DNA from: an uncultured Allomuricauda sp.
GTDB taxonomy: Bacteria; Bacteroidota; Bacteroidia; Flavobacteriales; Flavobacteriaceae
Direction of reading: 5' to 3'
Length of the DNA: 64,000 nucleotides
NCBI RefSeq assembly: GCF_947501165.1
Contig: NZ_CANMUU010000001.1
Coordinates: 992,001 to 1,056,000, forward strand
Shown here piece by piece: positions 25,618 to 35,937 of the stretch (the stretch's first letter is position 1; every line of letters begins with the position of its first letter). A program made the translations under genes and the position numbers. Under the pieces are notes generated by a model. That model was given only the letters and a program-made list of their open reading frames with translations. It ran no database searches and was not told the origin of the DNA.

Positions 25618-27545
25618 TGTTTTTTTAACCAAATGACCTGATAGGCATTCAATTGTAAAAGCCCACTTTTTAAGGATACTTTTTTGTTTGAAACCAAATC
25701 TTTGGGTTCTCCTTTGGTAAAATATCCAAGCTTCATAATCCAAGAGGCATTAACTACTTGGGGGTTTTCATCAAAATTGCAAAGGACTAGAAGGCCATCA
25801 GTTTTTCGATCAGCACGTTCGAATGCGAAAATATGATGGTTACCTGTATGATAGAGGGACAAGTTGTTGGTATCAGCAAAAATGGGTGCACTTTTCCTAA
25901 TTTTCACCAACCTCTTGAGGGTATGAAAAATCTTGCTTTGAGGAAGTTTCTTTTGCGAGAGTTTATCTATAACCTCCCAATCTTGATAAGGTCGGTTTAC
26001 CCATCTACTATCACCTTTTTTATTATCCTTTTCAAAAAAAGAGTAATCATTTAAAGTGCCTATTTCATCTCCAGCATAGAACATTGGGATGCCACCAAAT
26101 GCAAGAATAATGGAGTGCAATAGAATTATTTTGGATACAGATTGGTCAATTAGTACCTCATCATTGTCCTCTATGGCTTTCTCCAGACCAAGTAATGATG
26201 CGGCACTTCCTGTAATTCTTCCATCTCCCGTTTTTGGGTTATGCATAAACAACAATCCCTTTGCGGGAGACCAATCCAAACCTTGACAGTAATAATCCAA
26301 TAAAAACCTTCGATGTTGAGCAGGATTCCAACCAATTTCTTCAATGAATTGATTTTCATAACCCAAGCCAATATCATCATGGCAGCGTACATAGTTTAGC
26401 CAAGTGGCATCTTTTGGCTTATCTGGTACATTTTCCAAGCTTTTATAAAGTAATACTGTTTTTTTTGTAGCTATGGAATTCCATAATAATGCCATTAAAG
26501 AGGCATTATAGGCTATCTCACATTCGTTTCCATATTGAATGCCCTGACCAAAGTATTTTATGATTTCCTTTGGGGCCACGATGGCCTCTGCCAATAAAAC
26601 AGTTCCAGGAGCGACGACTTGCAAGCACATTCTAAAGAGACTTACCAAAATATGGGCCTCAGGAAGATTTTGGGAAATAGTGCCTATTTTCTTCCATAGA
26701 AAGGCTAGCGCATCAAACCTAACAATGTCCACGCCCAGATTGACCAGATTGACCAACTGCGAAAGCATTTCCAAAAATACTTTAGGATTGGTATAATTAA
26801 GGTCCCATTGATAGCTGTTAAAAACGGTCATAACCCATTGTTGCATCTCGGGGATATAGGTGTAATTACCAGGAGAGGTTTCTGGGAACACCTCGGGGAG
26901 TGATTTTTCAAAAGCATTGGGAACCGTAGTATCAGGATAGGTATAGTAATATCCTTGGTATTTTTTATCTCCTTTTTTTGCTTTTTTGGCCCATGGATAT
27001 TCGTCGGAGGTATGATTCACCACAAAATCCAACATAAGGTACATTCCCTTTTTTCTTAGGTTTTTGGTCAAATTGATAAGATCTTTTTTACTTCCATACC
27101 GTTTATCGACCTCATGATAACTATTAACAGCATATCCTCCATCATTTTCTCCTTTAGGACGTGTAGTAACAGGCATTAGGTGCAAAAAGTTAACTCCAAA
27201 TTCTGTGAAATACGATAACTTTTCTTTCAAGCCCTTTAAATCTTCATTGAAATGCTCTACATACAATTGCATTCCCACCATTTTTTCCGATTGGTACCAA
27301 TTTCCGGATGAAATGCGTTCAAGATCTTGAAGCTTCAACTCCTCGGGCCGTGTTTGATATAGTTTTGGTAACAAAGTCAACAACTGTCCAAAAAAAAGTT
27401 CGTGTTTTTCTTCAGGATAAAGAGAAAAAAAAAGGTTTTGAATCAAGCTGAGGTTGGTGGCCATTCTAAGATGGAACAAGGACTCTGCGGACTTGTCTTC
27501 AGTTTTTGAAGATAAAAGGCGATGTAAAGAAGCTTGATTCATCAA
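25614..27545 (-). CDS. Amylosucrase-type GH13 glycoside hydrolase
   Basis: 643 residues. GH13 subfamily 4 features: N-terminal helical domain (1-90), barrel with 'HLMPVTTRPKGENDGGYAV', nucleophile Asp in 'GVDIVRFDALAF', acid/base Glu in 'VLLAEAIVAP', and 'VRCHDDIGLGYEN' holding the stabilising His-Asp. Amylosucrase splits sucrose, transferring glucose to a glucan and freeing fructose; sucrose hydrolase is the close alternative. It overlaps the fructokinase gene by 4 bases, fitting use of the released fructose. Confidence 0.9.
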   Translation of the reverse strand: MMNQASLHRLLSSKTEDKSAESLFHLRMATNLSLIQNLFFSLYPEEKHELFFGQLLTLLPKLYQTRPEELKLQDLERISSGNWYQSEKMVGMQLYVEHFNEDLKGLKEKLSYFTEFGVNFLHLMPVTTRPKGENDGGYAVNSYHEVDKRYGSKKDLINLTKNLRKKGMYLMLDFVVNHTSDEYPWAKKAKKGDKKYQGYYYTYPDTTVPNAFEKSLPEVFPETSPGNYTYIPEMQQWVMTVFNSYQWDLNYTNPKVFLEMLSQLVNLVNLGVDIVRFDALAFLWKKIGTISQNLPEAHILVSLFRMCLQVVAPGTVLLAEAIVAPKEIIKYFGQGIQYGNECEIAYNASLMALLWNSIATKKTVLLYKSLENVPDKPKDATWLNYVRCHDDIGLGYENQFIEEIGWNPAQHRRFLLDYYCQGLDWSPAKGLLFMHNPKTGDGRITGSAASLLGLEKAIEDNDEVLIDQSVSKIILLHSIILAFGGIPMFYAGDEIGTLNDYSFFEKDNKKGDSRWVNRPYQDWEVIDKLSQKKLPQSKIFHTLKRLVKIRKSAPIFADTNNLSLYHTGNHHIFAFERADRKTDGLLVLCNFDENPQVVNASWIMKLGYFTKGEPKDLVSNKKVSLKSGLLQLNAYQVIWLKKH

Positions 27546-28495
27546 CTCTCCAATTGAGATTTTGTGGGAAGTGCGGGAATGGCTCCATAGGAAGTTGTAG
27601 TTATGGCCCCCGCCTTATTTGCTTTCTCCACCATGGCTAATAGTAGGGAAGTATCACTGAAAATCTGCTCGTACTTATCCAAATGGGAGATTTGGCACAA
27701 AAGACACCCAATGAAAGCATCACCGGCTCCTGTAGTATCTATTGCCTTAACTGGAATACTCGGAACAATTTGTTTAATACCATTATAACTAACCAAAGTG
27801 CCTTCTTTTCCTAGGGTTACCGTAATGATTTTTGTGCCCACTTCATGAAGAGTATCACAAGCATCATCTATGTTGGATGTTCCAGAAAGTAACAATGCCT
27901 CTTCTTTACTGAACTTGCAGAGATGGGATTTTTCAATGAAGGGCATACATTTTTTAATGAACTGCTGCTGGCTGCTCTTCCAAAGATCACCTCTAAAGTT
28001 AGGATCAAAGCTTATGAACATTTCCTTGGTCAATGCGTCAAAAAGGTATTTGCTGTAAGCTGTTTCCAGTGGTCCTCCCAGAAGTGCCGTTGCGGCACCT
28101 AGATGAAGCATTTGGCCAAAGAAATCTTTTCTAAGGGAAGGATCATAGATTAATTCACGGTCTGCTCCGCGACTGAAAACAAAATCGCGCTCGCCGTCTT
28201 CTGCAAGAGAAACGAAGGCTAAAGTGGTAAATACTGAAGAAATTTGGGCTAAGGAAATATCAACACTTTCTCTTTTGAGAGTCTCTAAAAGGAAAGAACC
28301 GAAGGGATCGTTCCCGACACTTCCTACAAAAATCCCTCTTCCCCCTAACTTGGAAATAGCGCAGGCCACATTGGCTGGGGCGCCTCCGGCTTTTTTGGTA
28401 AAATGCAAGGCTTTAGAAAGGTCATTTCCTTGATTTTCAGCAACAAAATCAATTAGTAGTTCGCCAACGCAAAACACTTTTTTCATACTTGGCAT
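27542..28495 (-). CDS. PfkB-family carbohydrate kinase, probable fructokinase
   Basis: 317 residues. PfkB signatures: 'GELLIDF' and 'GGAPANVACAISKLGG' near the N-terminus, and the catalytic 'DTTGAGDAFIGCLL' near residue 250. ATG 28486 (MKKVF) is an equally good start. It is first in a two-gene unit with amylosucrase, so fructose is the likely substrate (inference). No sucrose transporter or regulator is adjacent. Confidence 0.92.
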   Translation of the reverse strand: MPSMKKVFCVGELLIDFVAENQGNDLSKALHFTKKAGGAPANVACAISKLGGRGIFVGSVGNDPFGSFLLETLKRESVDISLAQISSVFTTLAFVSLAEDGERDFVFSRGADRELIYDPSLRKDFFGQMLHLGAATALLGGPLETAYSKYLFDALTKEMFISFDPNFRGDLWKSSQQQFIKKCMPFIEKSHLCKFSKEEALLLSGTSNIDDACDTLHEVGTKIITVTLGKEGTLVSYNGIKQIVPSIPVKAIDTTGAGDAFIGCLLCQISHLDKYEQIFSDTSLLLAMVEKANKAGAITTTSYGAIPALPTKSQLES

Positions 28496-28611
28496 GATTC
28501 GTTATGAAACTAAAATAGGGAGAAAAAAAGAGCTAGTCTAATTATTGTGATGCAATAGGACATTAATCATGGGAAGATTTGTTGACAAATTGTTTTAATG
28601 GGGTTATCTTG

Positions 28612-28649
28612 AAAAGAAAAAAGGGCGACCATTCTGAATGGTTGCCCTT
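28612..28649 (-). terminator. Rho-independent terminator after the T9SS protein gene
   Basis: 13-bp stem with one G-T pair (28621-28633 with 28637-28649), loop of three, then five T and a further T-rich run on the minus strand. The plus strand also has a T-run, so it may work both ways. Confidence 0.88.
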
Positions 28650-28669
28650 TTTGTGATTAAAAGAATAAT

Positions 28670-31600
28670 CTATCGTCTTACAATCTTCTTTTGTGAAACG
28701 GTATTTCCTTTCTCATCCATAATTTCAAGAATATAAATACCTTGAGGAAGAGTGGCAATACTGAAAGACTGAATGTTCGAAGATTCAAAGTCAAATGTCA
28801 AATTGGAACGCACCAATTGACCGAACATATTGAACATGGCACCAGTAAACTTCTTACCTGAATCAGTCTTAAATCCAACATTAACAATATCAGAAGTTGC
28901 ATTGGGGAATACTCGAATTTCTGAAGACCCCGTGTTCTGAATCTCAAAAGATATAACCCCTGTAGCTAATAGATTTCCTTGTCCATTTCTTTGAGAAAAA
29001 CCGTTAGCGGTCACCTCATTTAGACCCAATGGGAAATCGACAGGCACGAAGTCCCCATTGATATCACTAGCCAAAGCGTACGGTACAAAGCTTTCAGTCC
29101 TAAAACCAGCCTCTCCATTAAAGTCAAAAACAATACTTCCTAAATCTATACCTTCGGCTATTGCTTCAATACTGAAATTAGTTGTTTCAAACTGCGCCAA
29201 ATCGATAATATCTCCGTCTTCTAAGGTTAAGATAAACGTATTGGTATCCGCATTTACTAAATTAAAAGATATCGGACTTAAAGTTTGGATTAATTCAAAA
29301 GATATAGAGCCTGTTGCAACCAGATTACCTGTTCCTCCCTTGTTGGAAAAACCATTGGCGGTAAGGTCATTTATACCCAATGGGAAATCAACAGGTACGA
29401 AGTCCCCATTGATATCACTAGCCAAAGCGTACGGTACAAAGCTTTCGGTCCTAAAACCAGCCTCTCCATTAAAGTCAAAAACAATACTTCCCACAGAATT
29501 TTCGTCAACCAATGCCTCAATGCTGAAGTTAGAGGTTTCGAACTGAGCTAAGTCAATGATAGCTCCATCTTCTATTAGTGAAATAATTGTATTTGTATCT
29601 GCATCAATTAATGCAAATGTTATTGGTTGTAAAGTTCGGATTACCTCAAAGTTAATCGAATTGGATAGGCCTGAATCGCCATTGCCCGCTGATTCGGTAA
29701 AAGGTGTGGCGGTAAGGTCATTTATACCCAGTGGGAAATCAACAGCTACGAAGTCCCCATTTATATCACTTCCCAAGGCATATGGCACAAAGCTTTCGGT
29801 CCTAAAGCCTTCCTCTCCATTAAAGTCGAAAACAACGCTTCCAATTTCCACATCACCAGTATCTGCAACAATGCTAAATTCTGCATCCAACGGGAAATCC
29901 GCAAGGTCAATGACATCACCATCAGCTAATGGGCCAATAGCTTCATTAGTGTTGGCATTTACTAAAGTAAATCCGGTTACCCTAGGGCCTTCCAACACAG
30001 TAAGCTCAACTAATGTTGTACTTCTTGTGATATCGGGTGAATTACTGGATAGTCTTAGCTCATCAAAGAAGACACCTGCAAGTAAATTGGATGCATCAAG
30101 TGTAACGTCCAAAGTAGTTTCTCCACCTGCCGGCACTATGCCTGAGATTGGTGCAATGTCTGAGATAAAAGGTGTTAGTGGTATTTCAGGCGCAATAAAG
30201 CGCAAAGCCAAACCATCCTTGATATAAGGGGTATTGAATGCGACTTGGGCACCATCTGAACCTTCTCCATTTTCAATCCCAACGGTAGCATTTTCCAAGA
30301 AAATAGCTGATGAGACATCATCATAATAAATATCTATTGTACCATCATCGAAGAGGATTACCTGGAATGTAACCGTTCCGGTATCAGGACCAATAGTAAA
30401 TGCCGGGGCATTGGTCCATTGCACTATTACAGCATCTGTAAAACCTAGAATGTGCACAGAACCTCCGTTTTGAGGCTCAAGATCTGTCCACAAAGGAGCT
30501 ATAATATTGTTGGAGCCATCATTCACAGGAATTTGCCCATTGATAAAATTAGGTCCAGTTGGAGGTTGAAATGCCAATAACCCATTTGCACTAACAAATA
30601 GATCTTCATATTGGACACCATAGAATTCAAATGGGAAAGGCAATGCCAAACTCACAGTGCCATCTCCAAAACCACCAGCATCAACTAGAAAATCAGTTAG
30701 TTCAAATCCAAACGCCGTAATATCAAAGAAGTTATTTATTGGACCTCCTGGTTCGTCACTGTCTATCCAGGTATATCCAAACCCTAAATCGCGACCCATG
30801 CTAAGCTCAGTGGGGGCACCGATTCGGCTATCTTTGAATCCTTTTTCCTGTATTCTGGAAAAATTCTCAAATGGTAAAACCTCAGCAACTTGCATAGGAG
30901 TTTCAGGGTCAGCCAAAGCAGCAGCTACCGTGAATTCAGGAAAAGAGAAGATTAAAGGGGATTCTCCATCGTTTCTAAGCGTAATGGTCGTTTCAAGTGT
31001 TTTGCCTTCCGCAACGGTTTCTGAAACCTCTTCTGGTAAAACGGCAAAAGGACCAACTACACCTACTCCATTGACAATAACCTCCACAGCTTCGGTTCCT
31101 TCTGCATTACTGTTAATTGTCAGAATACCATTACTACTTCCAGCTGATGTAGGTGCAAAAGTAACGGCAATTTCTAAATCATCTCCTGATTCCACAACTC
31201 CTGTATCTGGAGAAACTGTAAATTCTGGATTATCTGAAACAATACTTGAAATATTGAGGTTATCAATTCCAGTATTACTTATAGTAAATGTTCTTTCGCT
31301 AGCTGCACCAATAAACACATCGTTAAACAATAACAGCTCATCCGAAACATCTATTCCAGAGACTTGACCTGAAACTTCAAAGTCCGTAGCTACTATTAAA
31401 GTGGGATTGAGAGGATCATTGCTTTCAATTCGGATGTCTGTTTCATGAAGACCATTGGGTAGTGTAGAACCATCTAAACTTACGCTTACTTCCAAAGATT
31501 CTCCAGGAGCAACTGTGCCTGTTCTTGGAGATAACTCTATAAATGCCCCTGAACCGTCTGATAAAGCTCTGGTCAAGAAGGCGAAACCATCTAAATTGGT

Positions 31601-34600
31601 ATAGGTCACACCGCCATCAGAACTAAAGGCATAGGTGTTGGGTCTGGTATTTTCAATAGTATCATCGCTACCTTGCGGAAAGTCAATTCCTTGAGGATAG
31701 GAATGAACCACCCAGAAGGATTCTCCAACGCTGAATTGCAAAGGAGCATTTAGTTCTTCCAAAACTACAACACCGTCAGGGCTATCTCCTGTAACCACTT
31801 GTTCAAGCAGTAATTCTCCCTCAGCGGGAGATGCCCCACCCGTATATATTTGGAGCAATACGGCAACATTTGTTAAACCTTCAGTTCTGTAAGCATTTCT
31901 AACTGCAGTAAGGGCAAAATCTTGATTTACCACATCAAATTGTACAGCAGTACTTATACCTGGAGCACCGGCCCCAAGACCAACAAAGCCTCCTGGAAAA
32001 TCGACACCTGAATCATAAAAAATAGAGTCCGTAACCGCAGTGGTGTTCTTAAGTACACTTATGTCAAATGTTTCTTTCTGAACATTTAGGCTTTTCACGG
32101 ACTTCATTGTGCCAGTAAAGTTGCTGCCCAATCCATATTTGGTGCGATCTAAATTCTTCAGCAGTTCATCATTGGGCGAACCTGCTTGTGGTGTAAATGT
32201 CGTTGGACTAAAAGAGGTGGTAAACTCAAGGTTGCTTTCGCCAGTATTGGAAATAACAAAAGATGAATTTGCAACAGCAGGAATGTCAGTCTCCACATTT
32301 ACTGAAGCACTTATGCTATCAGGGTTAACGCCAATACTTGGTGGGGCATTCACTGTTAAAGTAACAGGAACATCCAAAGAAGGAGTATTAGGGTCATCGC
32401 TATCTATGGTAATAACCGCGTTAACAACACCAGGTTCCAGAAGTCTTCCATCAAAAGTAACTTGAGCTGTTAATGATTCACCAAAAGGAACAACTCCAGA
32501 GATGGGTGCCACAGACAAGAAGAAGGCTTCTGCATCTCCATCAGTTACGTCTAGGTTATCTATATCCATAGTAGAACCAGTTACAGCCATATCGGATAAG
32601 AGCGCTACATTATCTATTGAATTGGCAAAACCTTCACCTGAATAAATAAGTTCACCATCAAAGAAAACACGTAGACCGGAAGTATCCCTGTCCACTACAA
32701 TCCGCACCTCAAAATATCCTTCTGGGACTGGAACATTTACAGGAACAAATCCCCCGATTCCACCGTCAAGTATATCGATGGTACCATCACCATTAAAACG
32801 CAAACGGGTGACTACGGAGCCTTGAACCGTGTTTTGAGGGATGATTTCCCAACTTACACCGCTTCCTTCCAAGTTAATTTGGGCAGACATAACCGAGAAA
32901 GGTTCATTTCCAACCGTGAATGTTGGGGAAAGTGCTAAAGGCGCAGCTGGCCTAGTTCCGCCCAAACCATCTGAAATAGCCCTAAGGTGTTGAGCACCGT
33001 CAAAGGCGTTGAGATTCGATACGGTCCAGTTGTTTTCAAATCTACCAAACCACCCGGCTTGTCCAGTTATGTCTCCAGGAGTTAGGCTCTCGAAGTCTTC
33101 TGCAAATAAATCGGATACAATTCTGTTTATTGTACCGTTTATGGTCAAAAGATTTGTCAAAGAATTCGCCCTTGAGGCTGTATTGGCTATCTTTTGTTTC
33201 GTAAATCCGTTGGCTTGAATGCTTTTATAGGTTGAGTTGACCCTACTTGTGAAGTTGGGGGTCTCGTTGTCACCTACGGTAATGCTAAAGGTCAAATCAT
33301 CATTACCTGGATTATCAATAACTAAATCCCTAGTTTCTATCTTGAACTGTTCTATAGTTTCATTGAAGGCATCAGGATTTACTACAATAATAGGTGCTTC
33401 TGTACCATCCAATACCCTAAAATTGAATGTAACATCATCACTAACTGCAAATCCTTCAGCCGCAAAAATGATACTCTCTTGGGAAAGTCCAGCTAGAACG
33501 CCTTCCGTACTTAAGTTGATTGTAACCGGGGCTGATTCTCCAGCTGCCAATGTAAACTCAGATGGCGTCGCCGAACGTACTATTTGAGCTCCTATACCTG
33601 GAAAAGAAGTTAGATTTATAGGACCCTCTGAGACGTTTGTAATTGTGATTTCCCGTGTCGCTGTTTCTTCTACATTTAACTCCACATTAAAAATAGTCTG
33701 GGAAATATTGAAAGGGGGTTGTTCCGCAAGGACCCAACCCATATCCCTGAAATGTCCTCGAGTAATATCCCCGATATCAAAGTTGGATTCTGCAGTACCT
33801 ACTTGTGGAGACATTAAAGAGTTAGGATCTCCTGCAGGAAAGGTCGCTTCATCCCAGTGGGCAATACTGGAGCCTCCTTGAAATGGATTTGGAGCAAAAA
33901 GCTCGGGTAGAATACCACCAAGAGCTTCAACAGCAAATTGACCATTTACAAAAACATCGCCGCTGGTTAGGAAATTTCCCAATTCTTCCGAGGGATTTGG
34001 GATATCCAAAACTGAATTTTGCTGTGGATCTACGATGAAAGTATCAAAAACAAATGGATCTCCGCCATTGTTGAGGCTTCCTATTCCATTATTGTTTACG
34101 TTTCCACCGTCAACAAAACCTAAACCGTGTCCTGCTTCATGCAATGCAACAGTAACAAAATCAAATTGTCCTGATGGAGTGTTTCCATCTGTACCAAAAT
34201 ACCAAGGGATACCATTTCCTATATTTACAACAAGGTCAAACTCCAAATCTGGAGCTAAATCTTCGCCTGCCAATGAGTTGGCAAGAGCAACTGGATAAAA
34301 CACATCAGCTTGTGGGGCATTTGGAAAGTTGCTAAGCAATGTAGTTGGCCCAGCCGAAGCTAAAACGCCAGCTCCTAAATCCGCAAAGTCTGCAAAAATT
34401 CTGATAGGTACTGGAGAAACAATTTCTTCAGACCAAATTTCCAAGGCAAATTGGAAAGCTTCTTGAACTGCCGTGTTGCCCTGTGCTCCAGGACCAAATG
34501 TAATCAGCAGTTCGGCCGTGGCGGCCTTTTTTGTTGAAGGTCGAGCCTTCTTCATGGCTTCTTTCAAAGCCATCTGGCCCATGGCCATTCTAGAGTTCTC

Positions 34601-34777
34601 GTCTTTGAACTTTGCAGGACAAACGACAACCTCTCCCGGGATTCGCTGCATCTGTTGTGCAGTTGCCGTAGAGAGAGACCCTATAAGAAACAAAATCAAT
34701 AATAATAAAGGGTTATATCGCTTTGTTGAAATAATACAACTGAGAAAGCGACTACCCTGAGAGTAGTTTTTTTTCAT
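28670..34777 (-). CDS. Large T9SS-secreted metzincin-like metalloprotease with choice-of-anchor repeats
   Basis: 2035 residues from ATG 34777. A signal peptide ends near 'TATAQQM'. A catalytic domain follows, with zinc motif 'HEAGHGLGFVDG' at about residue 213 and a later 'NSLMSPQ' Met-turn-like segment, which points to a metzincin. Several Ig-like 'choice-of-anchor' units then recur ('ITNVSEGPINL', 'ISNTGESNLEFTTSF', 'ISNTGIDNLNIS'), with a lectin-like segment near residues 580-790. Three copies of a ~110-residue module (nt 28925-29990) precede the T9SS type A sorting domain ('IRVFPNATSDIVNVGF' ... 'GNTVSQKKIVRR'). It is probably secreted and surface attached. Target unknown. Confidence 0.88.
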   Translation of the reverse strand: MKKNYSQGSRFLSCIISTKRYNPLLLLILFLIGSLSTATAQQMQRIPGEVVVCPAKFKDENSRMAMGQMALKEAMKKARPSTKKAATAELLITFGPGAQGNTAVQEAFQFALEIWSEEIVSPVPIRIFADFADLGAGVLASAGPTTLLSNFPNAPQADVFYPVALANSLAGEDLAPDLEFDLVVNIGNGIPWYFGTDGNTPSGQFDFVTVALHEAGHGLGFVDGGNVNNNGIGSLNNGGDPFVFDTFIVDPQQNSVLDIPNPSEELGNFLTSGDVFVNGQFAVEALGGILPELFAPNPFQGGSSIAHWDEATFPAGDPNSLMSPQVGTAESNFDIGDITRGHFRDMGWVLAEQPPFNISQTIFNVELNVEETATREITITNVSEGPINLTSFPGIGAQIVRSATPSEFTLAAGESAPVTINLSTEGVLAGLSQESIIFAAEGFAVSDDVTFNFRVLDGTEAPIIVVNPDAFNETIEQFKIETRDLVIDNPGNDDLTFSITVGDNETPNFTSRVNSTYKSIQANGFTKQKIANTASRANSLTNLLTINGTINRIVSDLFAEDFESLTPGDITGQAGWFGRFENNWTVSNLNAFDGAQHLRAISDGLGGTRPAAPLALSPTFTVGNEPFSVMSAQINLEGSGVSWEIIPQNTVQGSVVTRLRFNGDGTIDILDGGIGGFVPVNVPVPEGYFEVRIVVDRDTSGLRVFFDGELIYSGEGFANSIDNVALLSDMAVTGSTMDIDNLDVTDGDAEAFFLSVAPISGVVPFGESLTAQVTFDGRLLEPGVVNAVITIDSDDPNTPSLDVPVTLTVNAPPSIGVNPDSISASVNVETDIPAVANSSFVISNTGESNLEFTTSFSPTTFTPQAGSPNDELLKNLDRTKYGLGSNFTGTMKSVKSLNVQKETFDISVLKNTTAVTDSIFYDSGVDFPGGFVGLGAGAPGISTAVQFDVVNQDFALTAVRNAYRTEGLTNVAVLLQIYTGGASPAEGELLLEQVVTGDSPDGVVVLEELNAPLQFSVGESFWVVHSYPQGIDFPQGSDDTIENTRPNTYAFSSDGGVTYTNLDGFAFLTRALSDGSGAFIELSPRTGTVAPGESLEVSVSLDGSTLPNGLHETDIRIESNDPLNPTLIVATDFEVSGQVSGIDVSDELLLFNDVFIGAASERTFTISNTGIDNLNISSIVSDNPEFTVSPDTGVVESGDDLEIAVTFAPTSAGSSNGILTINSNAEGTEAVEVIVNGVGVVGPFAVLPEEVSETVAEGKTLETTITLRNDGESPLIFSFPEFTVAAALADPETPMQVAEVLPFENFSRIQEKGFKDSRIGAPTELSMGRDLGFGYTWIDSDEPGGPINNFFDITAFGFELTDFLVDAGGFGDGTVSLALPFPFEFYGVQYEDLFVSANGLLAFQPPTGPNFINGQIPVNDGSNNIIAPLWTDLEPQNGGSVHILGFTDAVIVQWTNAPAFTIGPDTGTVTFQVILFDDGTIDIYYDDVSSAIFLENATVGIENGEGSDGAQVAFNTPYIKDGLALRFIAPEIPLTPFISDIAPISGIVPAGGETTLDVTLDASNLLAGVFFDELRLSSNSPDITRSTTLVELTVLEGPRVTGFTLVNANTNEAIGPLADGDVIDLADFPLDAEFSIVADTGDVEIGSVVFDFNGEEGFRTESFVPYALGSDINGDFVAVDFPLGINDLTATPFTESAGNGDSGLSNSINFEVIRTLQPITFALIDADTNTIISLIEDGAIIDLAQFETSNFSIEALVDENSVGSIVFDFNGEAGFRTESFVPYALASDINGDFVPVDFPLGINDLTANGFSNKGGTGNLVATGSISFELIQTLSPISFNLVNADTNTFILTLEDGDIIDLAQFETTNFSIEAIAEGIDLGSIVFDFNGEAGFRTESFVPYALASDINGDFVPVDFPLGLNEVTANGFSQRNGQGNLLATGVISFEIQNTGSSEIRVFPNATSDIVNVGFKTDSGKKFTGAMFNMFGQLVRSNLTFDFESSNIQSFSIATLPQGIYILEIMDEKGNTVSQKKIVRR
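28925..29990 (-). repeat. Three tandem coding modules (~110 residues each)
   Basis: Each module contains 'FDFNGE-GFRTESFVPYAL' and 'DINGDF'. The DNA of copies at 29031-29140 and 29382-29491 differs at about three of 110 bases. The copy at 29733-29842 is more diverged. A recent internal duplication or gene conversion is implied. Confidence 0.88.
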
Positions 34778-35211
34778 TTTCGTGAGGTTAATCAAATTAT
34801 TATCTAAAAAATAAGCAGATGTTCACTTCTAGCAACTAGAGGTAAATAAGATGACAAATTAATGTGGGGAATATCTTTGTTTTAAGATAAAAGAATCCCA
34901 AGGAGGATTAAATGTAGCGTAATTTTTTTTCATTCTTGTGAGGTTTTTGTTAGTGTCAAGCTATACTTGTTATTGGAATTAAAGTGAATTTGAACTTCCT
35001 TATTTTATTTACTTTAGGACCGAATTGACAAGTATTGCCCTACAATATAAAATAAATTGTTAAAATAGAAAAGCTTCTCTTCATGAACTCGATTAATGAA
35101 CACCGATGTAGTTTTTTATTTAACCATAAAATAGTTTTATAAATACCTTTTGTTCGAGGGTGTTTTGATAACGATGTTCAATTGTTACGTATACTTGTCT
35201 AAATTTTAAGT
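34778..35211. other. Gene-free divergent intergenic region
   Basis: 434 AT-rich bases between the T9SS protein gene and the metallophosphatase gene. It must hold both promoters. The only structure I see is a second copy of the T9SS gene's start context at 34919-34945. A near -7 match, TATACTTG (35191-35198), lies 13 bases before the phosphatase ATG. Confidence 0.6.
34859..34945 (-). other. Duplicated translation-start context with 24-codon remnant ORF
   Basis: On the minus strand AACCTCACAAGAATGAAA and the following bases repeat the real start region of the T9SS gene, with 24 of 27 bases identical, about 156 bases upstream. The ATG at 34933 opens a 24-codon frame ending at 34859. It is either a remnant of a paralogous gene start or an upstream leader peptide. 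Confidence 0.45.
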
Positions 35212-35937
35212 ATGCGGAAACTTGTTATAGGCGATGTTCATTCCGGCCTTAAAGCTCTAAAGCAACTTTTGGAAAGGGCCAAGGTAACATCAGAAGATCA
35301 TCTTATTTTTTTAGGCGATTATGTGGACGGATGGAGTACCGCAGTGGAAACCGTAGATTTTTTAATTGACCTAAAACGTGATCGGAAGTGCACATTCATT
35401 CGAGGTAACCACGATGAGCTTTGCAAAGAATGGATGCTTACAAAAAAAGAGAACCCTCAATGGTTAGCACATGGGGGAACTGCTACCCGAGATTCTTACT
35501 TAAAAGCCGATAAAGATACTTGGGACAGGCATTTGGATTTTTTTGCCAATTTGGATAACTTTTTTTTGGATGGCGACAACCGCCTGTTTCTCCATGCCGG
35601 ATTTACCAATCTCAAAGGGGTAGATTTTGAATACTTTGATAAACCGTTCTATTGGGATAGGACGTTATGGGAGTTGGCGAAGGCCATTAACCCAAATCTT
35701 ACCAGTGATCACAAGGATTTTCCCAAAAGATTGACTCACTACACTGAAATTTTTATAGGCCATACACCCATATCCAAAACAGAAGAGGTAGTTCCTCAAA
35801 ATGGTGCCAATGTTTGGAATATAGATACTGGTGCTGCTTTTAAGGGATGTTTGACAGCCATGGATGTTGAAACCAAACAATTTTGGCAAAGTGAACCCGT
35901 ACACACTTTTTATCTAGGAGAAAAAGGAAGAAACTGA
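35212..35937 (+). CDS. Metallophosphoesterase (PPP-type serine/threonine phosphatase-like)
   Basis: 241 residues. Calcineurin-like metal-binding motifs in order: 'GDVHSGLKAL', 'FLGDYVDGWST', 'FIRGNHDE', later 'LHAGF' and 'GHTPIS' with 'NIDTGA'. This is the pattern of small bacterial PPP-type phosphatases, which may act on phosphoproteins or on dinucleotides such as ApppA. No signal peptide. It stands alone between two gene-poor gaps. Confidence 0.93.
   Translation: MRKLVIGDVHSGLKALKQLLERAKVTSEDHLIFLGDYVDGWSTAVETVDFLIDLKRDRKCTFIRGNHDELCKEWMLTKKENPQWLAHGGTATRDSYLKADKDTWDRHLDFFANLDNFFLDGDNRLFLHAGFTNLKGVDFEYFDKPFYWDRTLWELAKAINPNLTSDHKDFPKRLTHYTEIFIGHTPISKTEEVVPQNGANVWNIDTGAAFKGCLTAMDVETKQFWQSEPVHTFYLGEKGRN

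Noticed and set aside
29031-29842. Possible CRISPR-like repeats
   Set aside because: Repeats are 110 bases or longer, in frame and coding, with no uniform spacers or cas genes.
29058-30227. Plus-strand ORFs opposite the T9SS protein
   Set aside because: They repeat with the coding modules of the minus-strand gene and have no recognisable domains.
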